From the NCBI GenBank assembly GCA_045599585.1, contig JAZRWH010000177.1:1-45053 (forward strand): a stretch of DNA of 45,053 nucleotides. Reading direction: 5' to 3'. The stretch is from RGIG464 sp045599585. Lineage in GTDB: Bacteria; Myxococcota_A; Bradymonadia; UBA4248. The translations under genes were made by a program, and so were the position numbers. Positions 14,949 through 22,362 of this stretch are shown one piece after another; the stretch's first letter is position 1; each line of letters begins with the position of its first letter. Under the pieces are notes generated by a model. The model did not search any database. It was not told the DNA's origin and was given only the letters and a program-made list of their open reading frames with translations.

Positions 14949-16562
14949 TTATGATTTAGCTTCTGGCGTTGTTTGGGTTGGTTGAGCTGGCATTGAGGAT
15001 TGATCATGACAGGCTAGCTCGTCAGGCTTATCCGAAACGGGATCTTTGGCGATGACGACTGATTTGGGAGCCGTGGCAGCGTCGGTTTGAACGGTGGCTG
15101 CTTGAGGTACGGATATTTCGGCGTGAACAAGGCCATCGTGTAGAGCGGCGACAGCATCGGTGTACTTTTTGTCGGCCTCCCAGCTTTTTTTGAAACTGAG
15201 TCGATCTTGCTCAACTTCTTCGAGTTTGCGATCCCAAGCGTTTTCTTCGAGTGGCGTATAGAAGTTTTTGGTACTTTCGCTGCGTTCTTGAATGTAGCGA
15301 TAGAAGCTTGTGGATGCGGCTGTAGTCGGTTCTTTGACGATTGTACGGCTTATGGGGTCGAAATGATCGATGTGGTTGTAGGCTTCGATGTCGCCAGGCA
15401 TGTTTTTGCGGGCGAGTCGTTGAAGAATGGCGGATTGGACGACAGAGATGATGATGGCGCAGAGGGGCACACCGATGATCATGCCGACGAACCCGAAAAG
15501 GCCGCCGCCGAGAAGGATGGCGACGAGAACCATGAAACTCGAAATGCCAACAGAGTTTCCCAAGATTTTGGGGCCTAAGAGATTGCCGTCAAACTGCTGA
15601 AGAATGAAGATGAAAATGAGGAAATAGAGCGCCTGCATTGGTGAAACACAGGCGATGAGGATCGCCGACGGAATGGCGCCAATAAAAGGGCCGAAGAACG
15701 GAATGATGTTCGTGATGCCGATCACGACAGACACTAAAAGTGTGTAAGGCATACTCATGATTGACAAAACGATGTACGTGATCACCCCGATGATCGCCGA
15801 ATCGATGAGTTTGCCGATTAAAAAGCCACCGAATTTTTCATCGACAAAATGGATGTTTTTGAGGACACGATTGGCCGTTGCCGCATTGAAAAAAGCATAC
15901 AAAATGCGTTTTGCACGAGCGAGGATAGAGTCTTTTGAAACGAGGACGTAAATCGAAACGAAGAGGCCGAGAATGACGTTTTTAAAGACGATAAGGCCAC
16001 CGAGTACACTGCTCGTAATGCGTGCAAGCACGCTGTTAAACTGTGGCGAAAATTGTTCCGCAATCCATGTTTGAACACTGGCCAACATTTCGCGCATGAA
16101 GCCTTTAGAAGATTCGTCAATTGCGTATTTTTCGACGAGTTCGTTGTACCAGTTTTGAAGATTGGCCGAGTAGCGCGGTACGTCGCCGATAATATTTCGA
16201 ATGCTCGAAACGAGTTCGGGAATAACGAGGGCAAAAAGGGCATAACACAAAAGCAAAAGCATAAATAGCATGCTGAGTGCGCTGCCGAAGCGGATAAAAT
16301 CCATGGCGCGTTTTGAGGGCGTCTTTTTGCGCTTTGCGTAGATCTTGAGGCATTGATTTTCGATGAGGCACATGCCAGGATTGAGGATGTAAGCAATGAC
16401 GAAACCGAAAATAATGGGGCTTAAGACGTTAAAAAGCGAAGAAAGCCAGCTAAAAACTGTCTCTGAACGAAACAAAAGGAAATATAGCAACACGCACGCA
16501 GCACTGACTGCAAAAGCCAGGACTGCGATGCTTTTAGATTTTTTGATGATTTTATCTTCCAT
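14949..16562 (-). CDS. AI-2E family permease (PerM/YdiK/TqsA type) with long C-terminal tail
   Basis: Seven to eight hydrophobic helices fill residues 1-370 in the AI-2E family pattern: two N-terminal helices, a periplasmic amphipathic region around residues 110-200, and a C-terminal bundle with IIPFFGPFIGAIPSA and the Gly-rich LGGGLFGFVGMIIGVPL. Members export small molecules such as autoinducer-2 or act as Na+/H+ antiporters; the substrate here is unknown. The final 150 residues are hydrophilic and unusually long for the family. I chose ATG at 16560-16562; an in-frame TTG nine codons upstream is possible, and neither has a strong ribosome site. Confidence 0.85.
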   Translation of the reverse strand: MEDKIIKKSKSIAVLAFAVSAACVLLYFLLFRSETVFSWLSSLFNVLSPIIFGFVIAYILNPGMCLIENQCLKIYAKRKKTPSKRAMDFIRFGSALSMLFMLLLLCYALFALVIPELVSSIRNIIGDVPRYSANLQNWYNELVEKYAIDESSKGFMREMLASVQTWIAEQFSPQFNSVLARITSSVLGGLIVFKNVILGLFVSIYVLVSKDSILARAKRILYAFFNAATANRVLKNIHFVDEKFGGFLIGKLIDSAIIGVITYIVLSIMSMPYTLLVSVVIGITNIIPFFGPFIGAIPSAILIACVSPMQALYFLIFIFILQQFDGNLLGPKILGNSVGISSFMVLVAILLGGGLFGFVGMIIGVPLCAIIISVVQSAILQRLARKNMPGDIEAYNHIDHFDPISRTIVKEPTTAASTSFYRYIQERSESTKNFYTPLEENAWDRKLEEVEQDRLSFKKSWEADKKYTDAVAALHDGLVHAEISVPQAATVQTDAATAPKSVVIAKDPVSDKPDELACHDQSSMPAQPTQTTPEAKS

Positions 16563-16724
16563 AAAACCGGCCGTCTCAATGAATGACAATCCATAAAAGC
16601 GCTGTCTAATTGAAGCCTATAAGGATCGCGCAGAAAAATAAAACGCTTTTTTATCAAAATGCTTCAAAAGCGTTTTTAATTCCATGCGCGTTAGAATGAG
16701 GTGTTATTTTGTGGGTGACAGACT

Positions 16725-17156
16725 TCAGCATAATGGAGCTCGGTATCGGTTTCGTAGCCGAGTAAAAACGAAGCAATTCGATTGGGGACGATGAGAGGCG
16801 TCATAGTTCCCCAGTTGGATTGTCTGCTGATGTCGATCAGGGAATACATGCGAAGTGTCGCCGTTGATATTTTGCGCTATGCCCGCAAGATGCAGTACTT
16901 CTCGCCCACTCGGTCTTGAGGGCTGCAAATTCTGATTATCGTTTAACAATCGCTCGCTATAATTTCTCAAATATCGAATGACGAGCCCTTTGATGAAACT
17001 CAACGTGCATTCAAAACGATCTTCAGGTGAAGTAAAAGCGAGTTGATCTTGAGTATAATCTTCGATTGAGCGCGGTGCGTTGTCTGTTAGGGCTTGTTCA
17101 GATTGTGTAATTTCCGCTGTGGTTGAAGTTTCGAGATCAGCAGCCGTCTTTTTCAT
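16725..17156 (-). CDS. hypothetical protein, possibly frameshifted near its C-terminus
   Basis: The ORF codes 143 residues: an acidic, disordered first 45, a helix around FECTLSFIKGLVIRYLRNYS, and then a less protein-like Arg/His/Gln-rich end. From about 16850 a second frame on the same strand reads LRMYSLIDISRQSNWGTM and PLIVPNRIASFLLGYETD through to a stop at 16691-16693. That frame has much better hydrophobic spacing. A one-base shift between about 16850 and 16875 would join the two. This could be a real frameshift, a sequencing error or two overlapping genes (ATG at 16847-16849 for the second). A GGAA site precedes the first start. Family unknown. Confidence 0.55.
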   Translation of the reverse strand: MKKTAADLETSTTAEITQSEQALTDNAPRSIEDYTQDQLAFTSPEDRFECTLSFIKGLVIRYLRNYSERLLNDNQNLQPSRPSGREVLHLAGIAQNINGDTSHVFPDRHQQTIQLGNYDASHRPQSNCFVFTRLRNRYRAPLC

Positions 17157-17231
17157 GATCGTTCCGATTCTATTTTGCGAATTAAAGAAAATTTATACAA
17201 ATTTAGTATAAACTAATGGCTTTCGTACGGT

Positions 17232-17267
17232 GGCATAAATACATATTATAATATATATGTTTATGCC
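17232..17267 (+). repeat. AT-rich perfect-arm palindrome
   Basis: GGCATAAA (17232-17239) pairs with TTTATGCC (17260-17267), and the inner bases ACATAT..ATATAT extend the stem. It lies in the 150-base gap upstream of the minus-strand gene at 16725-17156. It could be an operator, a cruciform site or the terminator of the lipoprotein gene at 17310. Confidence 0.5.
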
Positions 17268-17309
17268 TTTACGGCCGTAAACGAACACTGTTAAGTATAA
17301 TATTAAAAA

Positions 17310-18062
17310 CTATGGATGAGGTTCAGATTTTTCAAAGGTCATTGTGCCATCATCGTAATATTTGAATGTGACATCTTCGTACATGGGATACATCGAACCA
17401 ATACGGCGATAGTATTTAACGATTGTGAGACCGCTTTCTTTTTTGATCGAAGGTTCGTGCTCACTGTTTCCAGTGCCAATAATGGTCATATCTCCGTCGC
17501 CGATCGTCGAGATCACTTCGCAGATACCTTGGAGTAAACCTGTGCGCTTTCTTTGGTTTTCTGTTGCATCGTACAGCGTGAGTGCGCGTTCGATTAAAGG
17601 ACGGGCATCTTCAAAATTGTTGGCTGCCACAACTTTGTTGTGTTCGAGATCAACAATGTAGGTTGGTTTTTTGGGGGTGGGCTCATCCAGAGCGAAGAAC
17701 TCCGGTTTTGGGGGATCTATTTCGATCAGGAACCAACCAGCAAATCGTTTTGAGGATGGCGTGATTTGATCAGATTCGTTTTGCGTATCACGGACGATTT
17801 TTGCTGCGCGTTCGTAGTCTTCTGCTTTTTCGTTGTTCTGAAATTTATAATAGAATTGTGTTTCGGTGGCTAGATCGAATGTGTTACCGGACGGTTCTGT
17901 AGGTTCTGCTGAGGCATCGCTTGGGTTGCTTTGGGTTGTATTGTTATCAGCTGCTTTTTGTGTTGTTGCTGATGTGTTTTCGACCGCTTTTTGGGGGCCG
18001 CTACTGCAGCCGAAAAAGTTTAGTAATGCAGATAGAGTACTCATAATTATCACTTTATTCAT
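17310..18062 (-). CDS. putative lipoprotein, 250 aa
   Basis: The N-terminus MNKVIIMSTLSALLNFFGC is a short signal with FGC as lipobox, so lipidation near Cys19 is expected though not ideal. Residues 20-60 form a Thr/Asn/Ser/Ala linker. The remaining alpha/beta region includes a helical repeat-like stretch (EDYERAAKIVRDTQNES, then FEDARPLIERALTLYDA) and an ending with repeated Tyr and Asp. No family was recognised. An AT-rich TATAAT (18084-18089 on the minus strand) just upstream is a plausible -10 box, but the only TTG-type -35 box lies 20 bases further away. It carries no good Shine-Dalgarno site. Confidence 0.72.
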   Translation of the reverse strand: MNKVIIMSTLSALLNFFGCSSGPQKAVENTSATTQKAADNNTTQSNPSDASAEPTEPSGNTFDLATETQFYYKFQNNEKAEDYERAAKIVRDTQNESDQITPSSKRFAGWFLIEIDPPKPEFFALDEPTPKKPTYIVDLEHNKVVAANNFEDARPLIERALTLYDATENQRKRTGLLQGICEVISTIGDGDMTIIGTGNSEHEPSIKKESGLTIVKYYRRIGSMYPMYEDVTFKYYDDGTMTFEKSEPHP

Positions 18063-18238
18063 AGGATGGTACCATTGAGGCTAATTATATCATTAGGCTA
18101 AATGTAAGAATACAAAAAATGTATAAATTTAATGTGTGCTAGCTGCGGTTTAGGGGCACCTTTTACGGAGGCACATATAACCTCGGCTAGGATAACATGG
18201 TTTATTATTTATGAATAGATTTAGTTAAAGGAAGACAT

Positions 18239-18338
18239 CGTGCCTATGCCTAACGGCATACGGCACGCGCTTCGGCTATTGACCTGCGGTCAATACGCCT
18301 TCGCAGACGCGCTATCGGCTGCGCCGATACGCAGCGTC
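18239..18338 (-). repeat. palindromic repeat, type C copy 1 (three hairpins)
   Basis: Hairpin 1: GTGCC, TATGCC-taac-GGCATA, unpaired C, GGCAC (18240-18266). Hairpin 2: GGC, TATTGACC-tgc-GGTCAATA, unpaired C, GCC (18274-18299). Hairpin 3: GACGCGC, TATCGGC-tgc-GCCGATA, unpaired C, then GC and GCGTC (18306-18338). This is the same core as types A and B, read from the other strand. The rest of the gap 18063-18426 shows nothing else. Confidence 0.82.
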
Positions 18339-18426
18339 TTGAATACTTGAATCAATAAACGAGTTGTCGACACAAAAAATAACAAAATTAGTCAAGTTAT
18401 CAGGTTGTTCAATGTACGTTCAACGC

Positions 18427-19404
18427 TTATTCGCTACGATCGGGTCGCTGTGTTGGGGTAGGCGTGCTCGAAGCAAAGCTTCGGATGAGGGCGTCAGCGT
18501 TGGTCATGGGGCAAGGGGCGGCGGGGCAGCTTATTCTTTCTTCGTCGGAATGATCTTCTTCTATTATCATAGCTGGTGGGATTTCTATGTGTTCTTTGAT
18601 GTTAGCCTGCATGCGGTAGATCTCTTCTGTGATGGGGAAGTCTTCGCCGTTTAATACTGGAAGTTTTTTTCCATATTTTATTTCAGGTTGTGGCAGAAAA
18701 TCTTCATCATAGGCATATTTGATGTAGGTGCTTAGCCAACGTGCGATATTAAGCATGCGTGTGGTTTTAAGAGAATCATTGATATTAATAGGTTCGTCTT
18801 CAATTATTATACCTTTTGTGACTTTTATAGAAGGGGAGTCCAGAGTAATGCAATAGTTAAGACTCTCCATATAGAGCTTCTCCGTAACTTTACAGGTTGC
18901 GGTGCACTGTTTACGCGGAATGATCTGTTTAGTTTTAAACAGAAAACAATAAGTTGTAGTTATATATAAATTTTCGTTGTCGATACTAAAATAACGTTTC
19001 GTGAATAATAGTATAGTTCCTACTAGAAACACTAATGCTGTCAAAAAAAGTAGAAGTGATCCGAGTATGTCTACAAAATCAAGACGGATATTTTTAAACA
19101 ATTTAAAATAATATATACATAAAAGTGCAATTGTAAAGACTGCACAGTATATGTTCTTGAAAGTGGAGTAAAACCTGTCATAGGGGAGAATGAAGAATTC
19201 TTCATTTGTCGATTTCAGATGAAATGATTTGTGAACAACTGCAGCTCCAAAAGGCCAAGATTTGGGGTCAAAAGGATCGAGTTCCCAGGTTTCGAGGGGG
19301 TGCTCAGCAAATTTGCAATGACAGTCAGGGCAATCAGGTCTATCGACTTCGGAATGTTTAAACATTGTATGGCAATGTGTACAAAATTTAAATATCTGTT
19401 TCAT
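18427..19404 (-). CDS. zinc-ribbon membrane protein of unknown function
   Basis: I set the start at ATG 19402-19404, with AAGGAT upstream, rather than an ORF opening 16 codons earlier. The N-terminus has FCTHCHTMF and a CPDCHC pair, a likely zinc ribbon at residues 7-28. Two membrane helices follow at about residues 78-98 and 112-136. A cytosolic domain then resembles bacterial PH-like (bPH) modules: NLYITTTYCFLFKTKQIIPR, then strands and a helix. The last 60 residues are acidic and Pro/Ser/Thr-rich. The gene is divergent from another two-part membrane protein at 20016. The AT-rich sequence and rare-looking codons differ from neighbours. Function unknown. Confidence 0.75.
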   Translation of the reverse strand: MKQIFKFCTHCHTMFKHSEVDRPDCPDCHCKFAEHPLETWELDPFDPKSWPFGAAVVHKSFHLKSTNEEFFILPYDRFYSTFKNIYCAVFTIALLCIYYFKLFKNIRLDFVDILGSLLLFLTALVFLVGTILLFTKRYFSIDNENLYITTTYCFLFKTKQIIPRKQCTATCKVTEKLYMESLNYCITLDSPSIKVTKGIIIEDEPININDSLKTTRMLNIARWLSTYIKYAYDEDFLPQPEIKYGKKLPVLNGEDFPITEEIYRMQANIKEHIEIPPAMIIEEDHSDEERISCPAAPCPMTNADALIRSFASSTPTPTQRPDRSE

Positions 19405-20015
19405 AGAAATCCTTATGACTGACTGACTGCAAACTTGGATTGGGTAATTCAAACTCGAAAGACGAGATTGAAGAATTTGTATGCGTAATGGCTATGTTCT
19501 ATGCAGAGAGAATACGTTGGCATAAAGATAGAATCTAAAGCAACGCACCTTGTCAGGATAGCTTATTTGCTAGGGGATGTCATGAATAAAGCCCAAACGA
19601 CTCGTCCAATGGTTACATCTCTACCGAGGTGCACTCGCGCGGACTTGACTTCGTCTTAAACATGCTCGGCTGCTCGCCCGCTGCTTGCCTTTGGCTTCGC
19701 GATGCGTGCGATTCAACAGTAATCTTAAGTCTTTTTCATGTTTAGAAGCGACTGTATATCGATAAAACAAAGTTACAGTAGAGTAATCGAGTATTTTATT
19801 AAAATTTCGTGAGACGGCATTGAGGTTAACTATGGCAAAAACGATATACTTACGCTAATGCACTTAAGCGATATGTTTGATATTATTTTTCATGTATGCT
19901 ATCTATTGCATGGAGGCTGTAACTGTGTTTGAGGTGTCGTCTAATTGTTACAGTTATTCATTAATTTGTTATATGACAGTTTTGAATTTAATAATACTAA
20001 AATTAAAAGAGTCCT
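19405..20015. other. 611-base divergent intergenic region, no gene seen
   Basis: No ORF with a ribosome site is supported. It contains the third, weaker copy of the ATTTYGTGGGACAGCAGTGA motif (19804-19823). It also contains ACTGTATATCGATAAAACAA (19751-19770), similar to a stretch upstream of nadD (1588-1610). The last 150 bases are AT-rich and probably hold the promoter of the gene at 20016. Confidence 0.5.
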
Positions 20016-21293
20016 ATGAACGATCGTAATTTTGATAACTATGCTGCTCCCTGGCGAGAGGATTTAGCTGTTGAAGGTCGTTGTCCTACGTTTATACATA
20101 AAGGTATTGACGATACGTATTTTGTGATAGCAAGCGTAACATGCGGACCACTCATGGCTTTGATTTTCATTATTGCAGTTGCCATGGTTGGCGGTACGCT
20201 TATGGGCGCGTTTCACTTTTCGTCTTTTGCATTACGAATTATCGTGATGATTGCGATTGCCAGTATGGTGGGACTTGGATCGGTCATTTATCGCATGTAC
20301 CATCGACGCGTGGTTAATACATGGATTGATGTTAAACCCGATGGTTTATACATTGAACAGGGACAACAACGAACTGGAAGTTTATCTAAGATAAAAGTAT
20401 TATCGCGAGATCCGAATGAAACGAGTATTCATGTCACTGAAAATCTTCCGCGTAACAGAAATAATTGGGGAAAATCAGACGAACCTACGTATTATATTGT
20501 GATTTATTCCCGTTCTGTTGGGGTTTATATGCCCATGAAGGAAAGTCACGAAAATGTAGAGTATTTGCGTGGTATTCTGGAGGCAAAATTTTTCGGCAAA
20601 GAAATGCCGTCCAAACCGAGTCCTAAACAACTTGAGTTTGATTATGCTGACGCGGCTTCTAATATTGCAACTGAGCGTCTCCTCTCTGAATATGCCCAAC
20701 GAGGCTATACACTCGCTCGTGAGCCTATTATGCAAATAAAGCTTCCTAAGGGTTTTAAATGGGAATCTTGTTCAGAACCTACTACCCAAACGCTTTCTTT
20801 TTTTAATTACGCCGATAGTATGCTTTCTGTTGTAGTTGGAGGGTGTATCTTTGCTGCGGTTGTGCTTGGAATCTTGCTTGGCATTGCTTACAAAGAACAT
20901 TTGACAATCGACAAACTCCCTCCCGATACGATTGCTGTCGCGATACTCGTCATTGGATTTTATAGTTTGTTCTTATTTATTTGTTTTATTGTAGGAATGG
21001 TACAGAAGAGTCATCGTGTGTTGATCAATATCTTTCCGGATTTCATTATCTTACAACGCAATCATCTTCCTGAAACACGCGTTGTTTTTTTGCGTGATAA
21101 AAAGATTACGCGATACGAAAGCCATAAGACAAGATCGCGGTTAGAATTATGGAAAGATTCTGTTGAAATTAGAGATGTCAAAGGGCAAGTATTTTGTATA
21201 GAACCAACAAAAAAGGACAGCTCACCGCTTTATAAATCAACGAAAACAGTGTTTGATTTGCTTTTAAAAGAGATGCCTTTACAATCTAAATAA
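20016..21293 (+). CDS. membrane protein with two helix-pair plus PH-like units, unknown function
   Basis: The 425 residues fall into two similar halves. Each has a pair of membrane helices (about residues 35-60 and 70-92; 262-285 and 297-325) followed by a beta-rich domain with DGLYIEQGQQRTGSLSKIK in the first half and DFIILQRNHLPETRVVFLRD in the second. This pattern resembles membrane-anchored bacterial PH-like domains in tandem. A weak AAAAGAG ribosome site precedes the ATG. It is divergent from the zinc-ribbon membrane protein, whose soluble part looks similar, so the two may be related parts of one system. No enzyme motif is visible. Confidence 0.75.
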   Translation: MNDRNFDNYAAPWREDLAVEGRCPTFIHKGIDDTYFVIASVTCGPLMALIFIIAVAMVGGTLMGAFHFSSFALRIIVMIAIASMVGLGSVIYRMYHRRVVNTWIDVKPDGLYIEQGQQRTGSLSKIKVLSRDPNETSIHVTENLPRNRNNWGKSDEPTYYIVIYSRSVGVYMPMKESHENVEYLRGILEAKFFGKEMPSKPSPKQLEFDYADAASNIATERLLSEYAQRGYTLAREPIMQIKLPKGFKWESCSEPTTQTLSFFNYADSMLSVVVGGCIFAAVVLGILLGIAYKEHLTIDKLPPDTIAVAILVIGFYSLFLFICFIVGMVQKSHRVLINIFPDFIILQRNHLPETRVVFLRDKKITRYESHKTRSRLELWKDSVEIRDVKGQVFCIEPTKKDSSPLYKSTKTVFDLLLKEMPLQSK

Positions 21294-21316
21294 TACAAAT
21301 AGGAATGATATAAAGT

Positions 21317-21383
21317 GTTCGGGCGTATTGAGCGAAGCGAAAAGCCCGAACGGTGCGTCGTATTGAGCGTAGCGAAAAGACGC
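21317..21383 (+). repeat. palindromic repeat, type D (two degenerate hairpins)
   Basis: Hairpin 1: GTTCGGGC, unpaired G, TATTGAGC-gaa-GCGAAAA, GCCCGAAC (21317-21351). Hairpin 2: GCGTC, unpaired G, TATTGAGC-gta-GCGAAAA, GACGC (21355-21383). The outer stems are perfect and different, while the inner parts are nearly identical and pair poorly. It lies between two convergent genes. Confidence 0.75.
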
Positions 21384-21414
21384 GCCCCAAAACATGAAAA
21401 TGTAAGGGGGCGTA

Positions 21415-22362
21415 TTAGTATTTAAGTTTGGAGCGCAAAATATCGATGCCGAGGAAAGTATAAAAAGCGAGTATATAAGCGCGATAGAGAAATCCGTCGA
21501 GGAGGAGCATGGAAGTGGCGCGGGAAAGGGCACCGGCGGCGGCTTCGAGGCTGGAATGCTGTCCGAAAATGAGATGTCCGCGATTGGTCATGAGTAAGTT
21601 GTCGTAGAAGCGGCGTATGAGGCGTGTGAGGCCTGTGGGTTGGGCGTCGAAGGAGACGGCATTTAGCACGATGGCATGGATGTGTGAGAGGCCGAAGCGG
21701 CGGAGGCTCACGGGATTAATGTGCAGGACTGAGGCGGCTTGAGCGAGGTCTAGCCAGGGTTTGATGGCGAAGACGTGTTGAAGCATGTGGAAAAGGAGGG
21801 CAATCCACGTGTGATCGTCGGAGAGTTCGTGCCATGTGAGGCCGTGTGCCGAGACGGAGAGACATTGGTTCCAGGCTTGTTGGAAAGAAGGCGCACGGAG
21901 GGGGGGCTGCGTGAGTGCCCAATGAAGTTCGATGGGGAGGCGCCTGCCCGTTTGATCGACGTAGAGCACCTGGTTGGTAGCCCACGATCGGATGACGGGG
22001 GTTGGGGTGTAACCGATCGATTTGAGAGCTGCGTCGGCCTGTTGTAGGCTGGACGGATCAATCCAGAGGTCGACGTCAGTGGATTCGCGTAGTAACTCGT
22101 CGTCGAAGAGTCGGCGTGCCAGAGGCATACCTTTGAGTACGATGACGGGTGTAGTCGCGAGTGCGTCAAGCGCGATGCGAAGGGTTGTCCAGTAGAGCGC
22201 GACATTCGCAGCAAGTTTGAGATCGAAAGGCGTGTCTGAGCGTTGGAGAACATTTCGGACGAGCGGCTCAATTGCGCACGAGCGTGCGTTGTGGAGTGTT
22301 TCTTCCGAAATGTCGTCAGGCAGGAGAGCTTGGATAAAAGCTCGGCAGTTGGGGTGGATCAT
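21415..22362 (-). CDS. nucleotidyltransferase-fold protein (NTP_transf_5-like)
   Basis: Residues 74-102 (VLKGMPLARRLFDDELLRES, then TDVDLWID) match the putative nucleotidyltransferase family with KG...R..D.D motifs; the two Asp of DVD are the likely metal ligands. The rest is helical, 315 residues in total, the usual size. It is translationally coupled to the upstream ATPase gene: its ATG overlaps that gene's stop by four bases (22359-22362). Members of this family often sit in polysaccharide or antibiotic clusters, but the reaction is generally unknown. Here the partner ATPase gives the main clue. Confidence 0.8.
   Translation of the reverse strand: MIHPNCRAFIQALLPDDISEETLHNARSCAIEPLVRNVLQRSDTPFDLKLAANVALYWTTLRIALDALATTPVIVLKGMPLARRLFDDELLRESTDVDLWIDPSSLQQADAALKSIGYTPTPVIRSWATNQVLYVDQTGRRLPIELHWALTQPPLRAPSFQQAWNQCLSVSAHGLTWHELSDDHTWIALLFHMLQHVFAIKPWLDLAQAASVLHINPVSLRRFGLSHIHAIVLNAVSFDAQPTGLTRLIRRFYDNLLMTNRGHLIFGQHSSLEAAAGALSRATSMLLLDGFLYRAYILAFYTFLGIDILRSKLKY

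Noticed and set aside
18084..18115. Minus-strand promoter for the 17310-18062 lipoprotein gene
   Set aside because: A good TATAAT box exists, but the best -35 candidate is 20 bases away, too far for a confident call.
19600..19720. GC-rich stretch in the 19405-20015 gap as a possible small gene or RNA
   Set aside because: No start with a ribosome site, no tRNA-like arms and no terminator were found. It may be degenerate coding or repeat sequence.
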